The notes under the pieces were generated by a model, which did not search any database, was not told the DNA's origin, and worked only from the letters and a program-made list of their open reading frames with translations. A program made the position numbers and the translations under genes. Below, one piece after another: positions 52,364 to 62,771 of a stretch of DNA of 64,000 bases; the first letter of the stretch is position 1, and each line of letters starts with the position of its first letter. This stretch comes from Idiomarina aquatica. Its GTDB lineage: Bacteria > Pseudomonadota > Gammaproteobacteria > Enterobacterales > Alteromonadaceae. The stretch spans positions 124,001 to 188,000 of the forward strand of contig NZ_SNXI01000003.1 in the NCBI RefSeq assembly GCF_004362895.1, in the 5' to 3' direction.

Positions 52364-53999
52364 AATAAGGTTGTAATTCAATGCGCTTGCCTCCGGGCAC
52401 ATTCGGATATTCCAGTTGTTGCGGTCCTATATGACTGATAATCAGCCAGAGTTTGTCTTTATTAGCGGATACCATGTTTTCCAGCATACGCTTGGCTAGG
52501 TCGCGCTCTAAACCGGCAAAGGGTTCATCTAACAGCATAATTGGCCGCCCCTGCAACAGCACCCGCGCCAATGCCAGACGTCTTAATTGACCTCCGGATA
52601 AGGTGATACCCCGAGCCCCCAACAGCGAGTCTAACGCCTTGGGCAATGTATTGATAACCACGTCCAGTTCGACAGTTTTCAATACAGACCAGATATCCTC
52701 TTCGGACAACGGCCGCTGAGCCGGATTAAGATTTTCCCTGACCGTACCATCAAGAACTTCGGTTTTTTGTGTCAAAAAACTAACCTGAGAAGAAATTTCA
52801 GTGCCATTGGATAAGGTTATTTTGCCGCCTGCTGTAGGCAGCCAACCCATGATGGCCTCCGCTAACGAGCTTTTTCCTAGTCCTGACGGCCCCTGTAACC
52901 AATGGACTGCGCCGGTTTCAAAACAAGCTGAAACAGGTTTTATTAACAGACGTTGATTGCGCATCACGCTCACCTGGTTCAGGGTTAACGTTGCAGTGTG
53001 ACTCGCTTTGTGAACCGCCTTACCTTGCGGGCTTACTTGCGAAGACTGCCCATCAGTAAGCAAGCGCCGCGCTGCTGCGAGCGTCTTACCGTAACCACCC
53101 CATTGCGATGGCAAATCAGCAGCTAACTCTTGCCATGCTAATGCTGACAGTACCAGCATGATCATCTCGGCTGCGCTTAAATTCCCCGCCTGAAATGTAA
53201 GTGAAGACAGTATCACCACAACCATAAAAATAACCTGTGAAAGTAGCTCAACCAGCCATAACGCACGGTGTTGCAGCGCTAACTGTTGGTCATCGAGCTG
53301 TTCTTGCCGCTGGGCTTGCTTTAAAAGGCTTTGCTGTTGCGCCGCATAGGCATCCCATGCCACCAGTTCAGTAATCGATTCGGTGAGTGCCATAGCCTGC
53401 CGACGCAGCCGTTGGGTGGACTGCAACTGCTGCAGCGCCAGTCGCCGGGTTATTGCCGCCATGCGGCCGCTGACTAACAGCACTAGCGCCATGACTAACA
53501 CTAGCGCCAGCGCCGCGGCGGGAATATACAAATACCAAAATACCGTTAGTGAAAACGTTGCAGCCACAAATACAATGACCGGCGCAACCAGCCGTAACAG
53601 CAGGTTATCCATGGCATCCAGATTGCGGGTAAGGTTTTGTACGCCATCGGCAACACGCAACGACGCTAACTGCGCCATCGCCTGCTGCTTTAACCGTTTA
53701 AATAATGCAATGCGCCAGCGTGCCTGCAGCTTTAACACCATGTCGTGGTTTACCAGCCGCTCAATGTATCGACTCAGCGTTCGGGCGATAGCAAAAAAAC
53801 GAATACCGGCCCCCGGCGTGTAAATATCAAAGGCCGTGTATAAAGCCGCAGCGGTAATAAACCACCCCGACAACGACAACAAACCGATACCAAACAATGC
53901 CGTCGCCACAGCCAGAGCTAATCCAACAACTAACTGCAACCGCGCACTCTTCAGTTGTTTCAGCCAGGGTTTTAGCAGCTGCCAGTCTCGCTTTATCAT
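52362..53999 (-). CDS. cydC: Thiol reductant ABC exporter, CydC subunit
   Basis: Half-transporter of 545 residues that pairs with CydD to move glutathione/cysteine, needed for cytochrome bd assembly. Six membrane helices (~20-310) precede the ATPase domain with Walker A GPSGLGKSS, signature LSGGQLRRLALAR and Walker B IMLLDEPFAGL. It overlaps cydD by 4 nt and is last in the leftward bd operon. Confidence 0.93.
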   Translation of the reverse strand: MIKRDWQLLKPWLKQLKSARLQLVVGLALAVATALFGIGLLSLSGWFITAAALYTAFDIYTPGAGIRFFAIARTLSRYIERLVNHDMVLKLQARWRIALFKRLKQQAMAQLASLRVADGVQNLTRNLDAMDNLLLRLVAPVIVFVAATFSLTVFWYLYIPAAALALVLVMALVLLVSGRMAAITRRLALQQLQSTQRLRRQAMALTESITELVAWDAYAAQQQSLLKQAQRQEQLDDQQLALQHRALWLVELLSQVIFMVVVILSSLTFQAGNLSAAEMIMLVLSALAWQELAADLPSQWGGYGKTLAAARRLLTDGQSSQVSPQGKAVHKASHTATLTLNQVSVMRNQRLLIKPVSACFETGAVHWLQGPSGLGKSSLAEAIMGWLPTAGGKITLSNGTEISSQVSFLTQKTEVLDGTVRENLNPAQRPLSEEDIWSVLKTVELDVVINTLPKALDSLLGARGITLSGGQLRRLALARVLLQGRPIMLLDEPFAGLERDLAKRMLENMVSANKDKLWLIISHIGPQQLEYPNVPGGKRIELQPY

Positions 54000-55654
54000 G
54001 CCACCACCCTAATCTGTCGCGTTGCGCTAGCGATTAGTGCAGGATCATGGGTTGCCACGATAACCGTATGCCCGCTGGCACAGTATTCCTTCAAACAATG
54101 CCGAATCGCTTGTGCGGATATTTCATCAAGATTTTCCGTCGGTTCATCGGCAATCAACACCGCGCGCCTGGACAAAAGGCAACGCGCTAGAGCCAGGCGG
54201 CGCTGCTCACCACCCGATAAACCTAACCCACCCTCTGCCAGTTTAGTATCTAAACCGAGCGGCAGATTGGCGACTAATTGATCCAGTTTAACCTGCTCCA
54301 ACGCCGCCGTAATTTGCGCATCACTATGCTGTTCAAATAAATTCATGTTGGCTCGCAGGCTGCCTGCGCTTAAAAACGGTTGCTGAGCAAAGTAGGCGAT
54401 GTCAGTGGTCGCTTGCTCAGACCGAGTCAGTTTGCCATTAAACGGCATGAGTCCAATCAGCACCTTTAGCAAGGTTGTTTTGCCACTGCCCGAATTGCCG
54501 TTAATCACACATAAATCGCCGCAGGCAATCTCGTTATCTGAAAAATCTATTGGTTTACCGCCAGCGTCATCTGCTTGACTTAGGTTTACTTTTAAACCAC
54601 GCCACTGGTAAAGCGTATTGGGGCTCGACGTTTTTTGTATTCGTGACTGAGTTGGGGGCTGAGAATAAGATACATCCGCCTTGTTCACTTCACATAGCAA
54701 AGTTGCCGCGCCTATGGCAGCCGCGCGATCGTGATAACTTTGTGCAAATTGCCGTAGCGGTGCGAAATATTCCGGCGCCAGTAACAACACCAGCAAACCG
54801 CTAAAAAGTGTCAACTGGTCTGCGCCCAGCCAGTCAATGTACCCCAACAACCCGAAGCCGACGTAAAGGGCAACTCCTGCAATCGCAACACTGGAAAAGA
54901 ACTCCAGCACAGCCGACGATAAGAAAGCGATACGTAGCGTCGACATCGTTGCTTTGCGATAGCCCTCGCCCGCTGCAGCAACATCGTTCACGGCCACGGC
55001 GCCCGCGTTAAATAGCTTCAACGTAGTAATATTGCGTAACTTGTCGGTAAAAACCCGGCTTAATGCAAAACTTTGCTGCGCATGTTTTTGGCTGAGCTTT
55101 TCAGCCCCGAGCCCAACCAGCGCCATAAAGACCGGAATAATCGGCCCTGAAAACAGTAACAGTACACCGACTACGGTATTGAGATAAAAACATACCAACA
55201 GAATAATTGAAGGCGATGCCACCACCAGATACTGCTGCACAAGATAGCGACTGAAGTAGCCTTTTAGCGATTCAATAGGATCTAACTGTAATGCGCCATC
55301 AGCCGCAGCAAGAACTTGTCCTGACTGAGCCTTGTGTTGCCAGTCTTGAGTCAATTGGTGACGCGCACGCTGGCTGGCAATAAGTGTCGCACGGCGTAAA
55401 TACCGCTGCTGCCATAGGGGCACTATAGTCCGCACCAGGCTTGTGGCGGCTAACCCGGCGATTAATAACAGTTGGGATTCAACAGCGTTTCCGTTCACAA
55501 ATAGCCGTTCGGCTAACAAAGCCAATAGGGCTAACTGGCCAATGACAACGACCGTTTTTAACAGCCCTAATAAAAACGCCCACTGAATGGGGCGTTTTAC
55601 TGCAGCGGCAAGTTGCCGAAGATAGCTTGAAGCGGACGCAAATGCTGCGTTCAT
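53996..55654 (-). CDS. cydD: Thiol reductant ABC exporter, CydD subunit
   Basis: Half-transporter of 552 residues, started at MNAAFASASS after an AGGAAG ribosome site; a longer frame would run back into cydB. The membrane domain is followed by Walker A GNSGSGKTTLLK, Q-loop FAQQPFLSAGSL, signature LSGGEQRRLALARCLL and Walker B VLIADEPTENLD. It lies 31 nt after cydB and overlaps cydC by 4 nt. The gene order cydA-cydB-cydD-cydC in one operon differs from E. coli, where cydDC is unlinked to cydAB. Confidence 0.93.
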   Translation of the reverse strand: MNAAFASASSYLRQLAAAVKRPIQWAFLLGLLKTVVVIGQLALLALLAERLFVNGNAVESQLLLIAGLAATSLVRTIVPLWQQRYLRRATLIASQRARHQLTQDWQHKAQSGQVLAAADGALQLDPIESLKGYFSRYLVQQYLVVASPSIILLVCFYLNTVVGVLLLFSGPIIPVFMALVGLGAEKLSQKHAQQSFALSRVFTDKLRNITTLKLFNAGAVAVNDVAAAGEGYRKATMSTLRIAFLSSAVLEFFSSVAIAGVALYVGFGLLGYIDWLGADQLTLFSGLLVLLLAPEYFAPLRQFAQSYHDRAAAIGAATLLCEVNKADVSYSQPPTQSRIQKTSSPNTLYQWRGLKVNLSQADDAGGKPIDFSDNEIACGDLCVINGNSGSGKTTLLKVLIGLMPFNGKLTRSEQATTDIAYFAQQPFLSAGSLRANMNLFEQHSDAQITAALEQVKLDQLVANLPLGLDTKLAEGGLGLSGGEQRRLALARCLLSRRAVLIADEPTENLDEISAQAIRHCLKEYCASGHTVIVATHDPALIASATRQIRVVA

Positions 55655-55685
55655 GGATTCTTCCTGGTGATAACCTAGTAAGAGC

Positions 55686-56693
55686 CTAGTGATAACCCTG
55701 GTCGGCTTTAACCTTACCGCGGAACACCCAATAGGTCCAAGCGGTATAAACCAGCACAATAGGGATCACAAACAGTAAACCAATTAATAAAAACAGCTGC
55801 GATTCGTGTGCAGAGGCGGCGTCTGCCAGAGTATAGTTTGGCGGTACCACGTACGGCCATTTACTCGCTAACAAGCCCAGATAAGTGAAGACAAACAATG
55901 CCATGGTTGCGATAAATGGCGTACCCTCGCGGCGTTGGCTAACCGAACGATAAATCCAAAACGCACTAGCCAGCCCCAAAATAGGCAGTAACCATATCGC
56001 TGATATACCATCAAACCAGCGGTCTGCAACAAATGCATCGACAAACGGCGTCCCAATACTGATGGCAAAGAAAATGACCAAAACGGCAGCCAGTAATGGC
56101 TTGACCAGCTTATAAGCCCACTCCTGAGTCGAGCCCTCTGACTTCATGATCAACCAGGTAGCACCAAGCAGCGCATAACCTGCCACTAAACCAATGCCCG
56201 TCAGTACGGTAAACGGTGTCAGCCAGTCCAGCGCACCACCCACATAACGCATGTTTTCGGTTTCGAAGCCTTGAATGTAAGCACCCACTACCGCGCCCTG
56301 TGCAAAGGCTGCCACGGTTGAGCCAATCGCGAATGACCAGTTCCATAAATAGCGGGATGAATGCGCCTTAAAGCGAAACTCAAAGGCAACGCCACGAAAT
56401 ATCAGCCCGGCGAGCAGTAAAAACACGCCAATGTAGAGTGCCGGTAAAAAGATGGAATAGACCAACGGAAAGGCGGCTAACAATCCCGCGCCACCCAGCA
56501 CCAGCCAGGTCTCGTTACCGTCCCAAACCGGTGCCACTGAATTCATCATAATATCTCGATCATGGTCGCTCGGCGCAAACATAAACAAGATACCCTGACC
56601 CAAATCAAAGCCATCCATCAATACATACATAATAACGCCAAAAGCAATGATTCCGGCCCAAATGTAGGTTAAGTCAAAAACAGGTTCACTCAT
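55686..56693 (-). CDS. cydB: Cytochrome bd ubiquinol oxidase subunit II
   Basis: Inner-membrane subunit of 335 residues (start MSEPVFDLTYIW, with AAGG upstream). About nine helices are present. Family segments are MDGFDLGQGILF, NSVAPVWDGNETWLVLGGAGLLAAFP and RGVAFEFRFK. It starts 11 nt after cydA. Confidence 0.95.
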   Translation of the reverse strand: MSEPVFDLTYIWAGIIAFGVIMYVLMDGFDLGQGILFMFAPSDHDRDIMMNSVAPVWDGNETWLVLGGAGLLAAFPLVYSIFLPALYIGVFLLLAGLIFRGVAFEFRFKAHSSRYLWNWSFAIGSTVAAFAQGAVVGAYIQGFETENMRYVGGALDWLTPFTVLTGIGLVAGYALLGATWLIMKSEGSTQEWAYKLVKPLLAAVLVIFFAISIGTPFVDAFVADRWFDGISAIWLLPILGLASAFWIYRSVSQRREGTPFIATMALFVFTYLGLLASKWPYVVPPNYTLADAASAHESQLFLLIGLLFVIPIVLVYTAWTYWVFRGKVKADQGYH

Positions 56694-56704
56694 AACGGCC
56701 ATCC

Positions 56705-58087
56705 TTAATCAAAACTTGCTTCAGCAGCAGACAGTGGACGTTTAGCACGATGTTTATCATCCTCGTGCTGCTCGGTTCCCTCGGTTCCCGTGCGAATGAC
56801 TCGCGTAAGGTAATATGCACCAGCAGCGAAAACACAGGCATAAACCAGGAAGTAACCAATCAGTGTAAATAACGCCATCCCGCCAGTTAGAGAAGGCGTC
56901 ACGCCTTCAGCGTGTGTCATTTGTCCGTATACCAAATAGGGGGCTCTCCCCACTTCAGTAACGAACCAACCTGACAGCACCGCAATAAACGGGCTTAGGG
57001 TCATTAACCTGAGTGTCTGTAAGTACCAACGCTTGTGCATATAGGCGCGATTACGACGCAGGAACAAGCCGATAACCGACACCAGCACCATCAGTAGCCC
57101 CATCGCGACCATCACCCTGAACGACCAAAACACAATGGGGACATTAGGCTGTAGTTCCGGTGGTTTTTCTTTTACGCCGGGCAGTTCCCCGTCCCAGTCA
57201 TGAGTTAAAATAAAGCTTGCCAGCTTAGGAATGCCTACCTCGAAGTGGTTGGTTTGCTGTTCCTGGTCCGGAATCGCGAACAACAACAGCGGCGCTCCTT
57301 TGCGGGTATCCCAGTTACCCTCCATCGCTGCTACTTTAGTCGGCTGGTGTTCCAGCGTATTCAAACCATGCAAGTCGCCAATAAATACTTGCAGCGGCGT
57401 TAAGAACAACAGCAACCACAACGTCATCGATAAAGCTTTGCGATGCAGTTCAGTATCGCGCTTTTGAATCAGGAACCAGGCACTGACACCGGCAACAACG
57501 AACCCGCCAGTAAGGAACGAAGCCATTCCCATATGCGCAAAGCGATACCAAAATGATTCATTGAAAATAGCTGTCGACCAGTCGACCACGTGATAAATAC
57601 CATCACGAATTTCGACGCCGGCCGGCGTCTGCATCCAACTGTTGGCGGACAAAATCCAGAACGAGGAAATAAAGGTTCCGATCGATACCATCAATGCAGC
57701 AAAAAAGTGAACGCCATTAGGCACTTTACCGCGTCCAAACAACAGCACACCAAGGAAAGCGGCTTCCAGAAAGAACGCCGTCACCACTTCATAGCTTAAT
57801 ACCGGCCCCAGGAAGTTGGCCGTGGCCAGCGAGAAATTACTCCAGTTGGTGCCGAACTGAAATGACATGACAATACCGGATACAACGCCCATGCCAAAAA
57901 CCACCGCAAAGACCTGCGTCCAAAAAGCGCCGAGACGCTCCCACTTAGGGTTATTGGTTTTAAACGCGAGTCCGTAAATCAGTGCAATATAGGATGCCAA
58001 ACCGATGGTGAAAACCGGAAAGATGGCATGGAAGGACACAACAAACGCGAACTGAATTCGCGAGAGTAACAGCGGGTCAAGTTCCAT
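56705..58087 (-). CDS. cydA: Cytochrome bd ubiquinol oxidase subunit I (short Q-loop type)
   Basis: Quinol-oxidising, haem-bearing subunit of 460 residues. An axial His is expected in SFHAIFPVFTIG near residue 19. The Q-loop has GDLHGLN...HQPTKVAAMEGNW. The length indicates the short Q-loop/CIO-like group rather than the long E. coli CydA. Cytochrome bd resists sulfide, which suits its neighbourhood beside SQR. It is preceded 48 nt upstream by a haem-c protein gene that probably shares its promoter. No cydX-like frame was noticed. Confidence 0.95.
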   Translation of the reverse strand: MELDPLLLSRIQFAFVVSFHAIFPVFTIGLASYIALIYGLAFKTNNPKWERLGAFWTQVFAVVFGMGVVSGIVMSFQFGTNWSNFSLATANFLGPVLSYEVVTAFFLEAAFLGVLLFGRGKVPNGVHFFAALMVSIGTFISSFWILSANSWMQTPAGVEIRDGIYHVVDWSTAIFNESFWYRFAHMGMASFLTGGFVVAGVSAWFLIQKRDTELHRKALSMTLWLLLFLTPLQVFIGDLHGLNTLEHQPTKVAAMEGNWDTRKGAPLLLFAIPDQEQQTNHFEVGIPKLASFILTHDWDGELPGVKEKPPELQPNVPIVFWSFRVMVAMGLLMVLVSVIGLFLRRNRAYMHKRWYLQTLRLMTLSPFIAVLSGWFVTEVGRAPYLVYGQMTHAEGVTPSLTGGMALFTLIGYFLVYACVFAAGAYYLTRVIRTGTEGTEQHEDDKHRAKRPLSAAEASFD

Positions 58088-58135
58088 GATAAGAACTCCT
58101 CATTTTATGACTCAAATTCAACGTATGCTGAACAA

Positions 58136-58684
58136 TCAGTTTTCGCGCACGACAAAGGCACCGCGGATATCGCCAACCTCAAAACCCGTTGCCTGATCAT
58201 CCGGGTAACGTGCATTGATCGCCTGCTTCAACTCCGGTTTAACGTTGCTACCATGACAGGCCGCGCACTGCGGTTGCATAACAATCGCCTTCATCCATAC
58301 CGTTTTGCCGGAATCATCCGTGTAGGTCTGACTTGGCACCTTGTCTTTACTTTTTTGCCATTGTTGCTGAAAGGCTCGCAATACATCTTGTTGCGCTTCA
58401 GATGCCGTATTGCCTGGGTTTCGTACTTTTAAAGCAGTACGCCCAACCTGTACATTTAGATCGTCACTAACCGCCTGCGCAATAGCAGGAGCCTGTTCAT
58501 TACAAACGGCAATAGCGGCAATATGTCCTTCGCTTTGTATCGTGGACATAAGCACTTTTCCCAAACGCTGTTGTAGTTGCTTTGCAGCCTCCGAATAGCT
58601 CGGTTCACTAGCGAAAACAAAACTTGATGGTGTTACTATGCTTAAACATGCAATAACTGACAGAATTCGTAACTTAACTGACAT
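58136..58684 (-). CDS. Periplasmic haem-c protein, Tll0287-like (DUF3365)
   Basis: A 182-residue protein with a signal peptide (to about residue 26, FAS/EPS) and one haem-c motif CAACH at 140-144. The N-terminal helical part (SEAAKQLQQRLGKVLMSTIQ...AVCNEQAP) and C-terminal segment with DVRG-like GDIRGAF match the DUF3365/Tll0287-like sensory or redox haem proteins. It begins the leftward run into cydABDC. Site 3 of the shared palindromic motif lies 32 nt upstream. Role in the oxidase is unknown; redox sensing or electron input are possible. Confidence 0.85.
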   Translation of the reverse strand: MSVKLRILSVIACLSIVTPSSFVFASEPSYSEAAKQLQQRLGKVLMSTIQSEGHIAAIAVCNEQAPAIAQAVSDDLNVQVGRTALKVRNPGNTASEAQQDVLRAFQQQWQKSKDKVPSQTYTDDSGKTVWMKAIVMQPQCAACHGSNVKPELKQAINARYPDDQATGFEVGDIRGAFVVREN

Positions 58685-58715
58685 GGTTAACTCCTGCTTG
58701 GGAATTTTTACCTAT

Positions 58716-58731
58716 GTTATATGCTTATTCG
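58716..58731. promoter_or_regulatory. Candidate operator GTTATATGCTTATTCG (site 3)
   Basis: Same 13-base core as the sites at 49436 and 49601, here 32 nt upstream of the haem-c gene that leads the cyd operon and 98 nt upstream of the divergent HDOD gene. One half-site is intact. Confidence 0.55.
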
Positions 58732-58828
58732 TTTTGGTTCTACATGTTCAGCTGTGTCGTTTTGTCGCAGCGCAATAACAAGTGTAGTTGATACTTTACA
58801 ATTTTATAGAGTAATAGATGACAAGGTT

Positions 58829-59767
58829 ATGACAGAGCAGCATCCCGACGAAAATTTGCCCAGTGTTGAAGGCGTTGATATTGACGATATTCGCAAGAAT
58901 ATTCAGAAGTTGCCGATGCTGCCGGTGGTCGTATACGAATTAATGAAATACGACCCCAACAGTAAAGATTTTTATGACATTGTGCTTAAGCTGGCTCAGT
59001 CCGATCCACCGCTCGCTACTGCTTTGCTAGGTTACGCAAACTCTGCGGCCTTTGCCCAGCATCAGGCCACCCGTATATCCAGTGTTAAAGCAGCACTATC
59101 CCGAGTCGGCGCGAAGCGTCTGTTTGAATTACTGTTTGCAAGCTCTGTGACGCGTGTCTTTCTGCCGCACAAGACCGAACACCGGCAGTTGTGGCAGCAC
59201 TCGCTTCAGGTCGCTCATTTTGCTACCTATCTGGTAGAGCATGCCGAGCATCAGCATGTTGATCCGCAACAAGTGTACATGGCGGGTTTGTTGCATGATG
59301 TCGGTCGCTTCGTCATGTTGCAGTTAGCTCCTCATGCCTTGGATAAAACAGACGCGCAAGGCTGGCATACCGCTGTCGAACTAGTCGACGTAGAGAAACA
59401 AGTTACCGGTCATACTCATGCCGAAGTCGGTTTAAGTGCCTGCAAAAAGCTCCACTTACCACGTTTGATCAGCATCGCAGTGCAATATCATCACTCGCCT
59501 GAAGTATTTGAGAGCCGCTCGCTGTCCCACGAAAATAGACAGTTGCTTGCAGCCATCATGGTCGCCGACGAGCTGAGCTTCTTTTTAGCTGCTGATAGTA
59601 AAAATAGTCACCTGCCGCCAGCGGAAATTAAACAACAAATCGCGGAAGACGTGCTTAACGAAACGATTGATACCGAGCTAATCGCGCTAAACAAAATCTG
59701 TTATGAACTACCAAAATTATTGCGTAAAGTCAGTGAGGTACAAAGTTCGTTAGGGCTAGGCAGCTAG
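58829..59767 (+). CDS. HDOD-domain signalling protein
   Basis: Protein of 312 residues, started at MTEQHPDENLPS; the frame is open further 5' but that part lies in the promoter region. The HDOD domain starts with KNIQKLPMLPVVVYELMKYDPNS and covers about residues 25-220. It has HSLQVAHFATYLVEHA and MAGLLHDVGRF, which keep HD-like histidine/aspartate pairs but not a full HD-GYP signature. HDOD proteins act in signalling networks without a known enzymatic activity. Divergent from the cyd operon, tail to tail with the YdgA-like gene. Confidence 0.87.
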   Translation: MTEQHPDENLPSVEGVDIDDIRKNIQKLPMLPVVVYELMKYDPNSKDFYDIVLKLAQSDPPLATALLGYANSAAFAQHQATRISSVKAALSRVGAKRLFELLFASSVTRVFLPHKTEHRQLWQHSLQVAHFATYLVEHAEHQHVDPQQVYMAGLLHDVGRFVMLQLAPHALDKTDAQGWHTAVELVDVEKQVTGHTHAEVGLSACKKLHLPRLISIAVQYHHSPEVFESRSLSHENRQLLAAIMVADELSFFLAADSKNSHLPPAEIKQQIAEDVLNETIDTELIALNKICYELPKLLRKVSEVQSSLGLGS

Positions 59768-59787
59768 TGCCCAGCCCCTTATGCGCA

Positions 59788-61176
59788 CTACATCAACGGC
59801 AGCTGTTTACCATTTAACATTAACGAGCCCTGTTTTAATTCCACGGCGCTTTGATATTGCTGTTCGTTTTCCACGATAAACCCTTGCTGCAGATAAACCG
59901 CGATGACCTGCTCGACTTGCTGCTCAATCATTGCCTGAAACTGCTCTGAATTTACGTCCTGGTTAGGCATTTGCTGCGCAAGCACCGTTTGCAGTTGCAG
60001 CCTGAGCGCGTCTTTTACTAACGGTTTAGCAGCTTCGATAGCGCCCTCAGCTAAAATATGCTGCAACCAAAAATCCGTTGTCGGGTTCGCTGGAATAGTC
60101 GCAATATCAGCAAACGTCACGTTAGCCTGACCGCTAAACGAGCCTTTGGGTAGGTCTCCCGAAAGCTCAGTGATGCTGAACTCCGGTTTGGCTGCCAATA
60201 CCTGCTGCTGGTATTGTTCAAACAAGGCCGTTAACTGTTGTTGCATAACTTCCTGCGGCTGACCATAAGTTGAATTTACCAGCTGTTGATACGCTTGCGT
60301 AAATTCCTTGTCGATACGGCTAAAGGATACGTTCATAACCAGATTGCTGGCTGTACCGGACGGCAGCTGTGCCGCTTCTACAGCGGTATTAACATTAACA
60401 CTCAGAGTATCGCCGGTCTCTGCAAGCTCGCTGCCTGCCGTCATCGTAAAGCCCGACAACACCTCTTCACCTGATTGCGTTGCGTTAGCAACCGACAACA
60501 CAATATCGCTCTCGAGTAACTCACCGTTTAAGGCATCAATTAAACTGCCATTAGCGCTGGTTTGCAGATCAATACCAGTGATCGTAGCAGGATCAGAGGC
60601 CTCGCCCATCACCAGGGTTTTATGACTACCGCTGTAACTAAATGCGTCGTTACCGAATGTACCATTACCCCGGTAACCGCTCATTTCGACGATAAAATCA
60701 CCATCAGCACTGCGGTAGTTAACATCAGCGATTTGGTCGTCATAAGTAGCATTACCGGTTAGTCCCATGGAGCCGGTCAATTGGTAAAGCGCCTGGTCCT
60801 CACTCCAATTCAGTGAGGTGCGTTTGTTGTCATCATTAGCTGTTAGCTGCCATGACAATAAGCCCAAGCCACCGTCAAACTGTGTTAACACAGGCCCGTG
60901 TTGCAATTCTAACAACATCTCCCCGCTATCCAGCGTCATGACCTCGGTGCTGCCGTCCGGCTGCGGCATAGGCAGCTCCATACTGACTGTTAACACACCG
61001 CGTGAACTAAACCAGCTGCGCTCATAAGAGGCAATCTCAACCGTGTAAGCGGGGTTAGCATCAATCGCGTCAGCAATTGCCTTGACCTCGCGTTCTGCAT
61101 TTTGACCAATAAATGTGGGGGCGATAAGTGCGCCGGCAACAGCGACGCCAATAACTGAGAGAAGAACCTTTTTCAT
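59788..61176 (-). CDS. YdgA-like DUF945 protein
   Basis: Protein of 462 residues started at MKKVLLSVIG; an upstream in-frame start lacks support. The N-terminal hydrophobic segment (about 3-20) is a signal anchor or signal peptide. The rest is a DUF945 envelope domain with repeated beta segments (ERSWFSSRGVLTVSMELP, HGPVLTQFDGGLGLLSWQL) and a Gln-rich C-terminal half. E. coli YdgA is about 500 residues. Function is unknown. It is divergent from gdhA. Confidence 0.87.
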   Translation of the reverse strand: MKKVLLSVIGVAVAGALIAPTFIGQNAEREVKAIADAIDANPAYTVEIASYERSWFSSRGVLTVSMELPMPQPDGSTEVMTLDSGEMLLELQHGPVLTQFDGGLGLLSWQLTANDDNKRTSLNWSEDQALYQLTGSMGLTGNATYDDQIADVNYRSADGDFIVEMSGYRGNGTFGNDAFSYSGSHKTLVMGEASDPATITGIDLQTSANGSLIDALNGELLESDIVLSVANATQSGEEVLSGFTMTAGSELAETGDTLSVNVNTAVEAAQLPSGTASNLVMNVSFSRIDKEFTQAYQQLVNSTYGQPQEVMQQQLTALFEQYQQQVLAAKPEFSITELSGDLPKGSFSGQANVTFADIATIPANPTTDFWLQHILAEGAIEAAKPLVKDALRLQLQTVLAQQMPNQDVNSEQFQAMIEQQVEQVIAVYLQQGFIVENEQQYQSAVELKQGSLMLNGKQLPLM

Positions 61177-61184
61177 TATAATAA

Positions 61185-62657
<1,473 letters not shown>

Positions 62658-62662
62658 ACTTT

Positions 62663-62750
62663 GCTGCTACGCAGCGGCTTTTTGTTGGCGTAGCCAACGG
62701 CTATTTTGCGGCTCGCTGCGCTTGCCGCAGGCTGTTTGCGCCTTCGGCGC
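62663..62750. repeat. Cluster of four short GC-rich hairpins (REP-like)
   Basis: In the 114-nt gdhA-DUF3750 gap four small inverted repeats follow each other: gctgc-tac-gcagc (62663), gttggc-gta-gccaac (62684), gcggc...gccgc (62708-62728) and gcgcc-ttc-ggcgc (62738). Three have three-base loops. The second is followed by tgcgg-type sequence, not a T-tract, although ttttt lies between the first two, so the first could weakly terminate gdhA transcription. Confidence 0.6.
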
Positions 62751-62771
62751 GAATTAAACCAAGGACATTTT

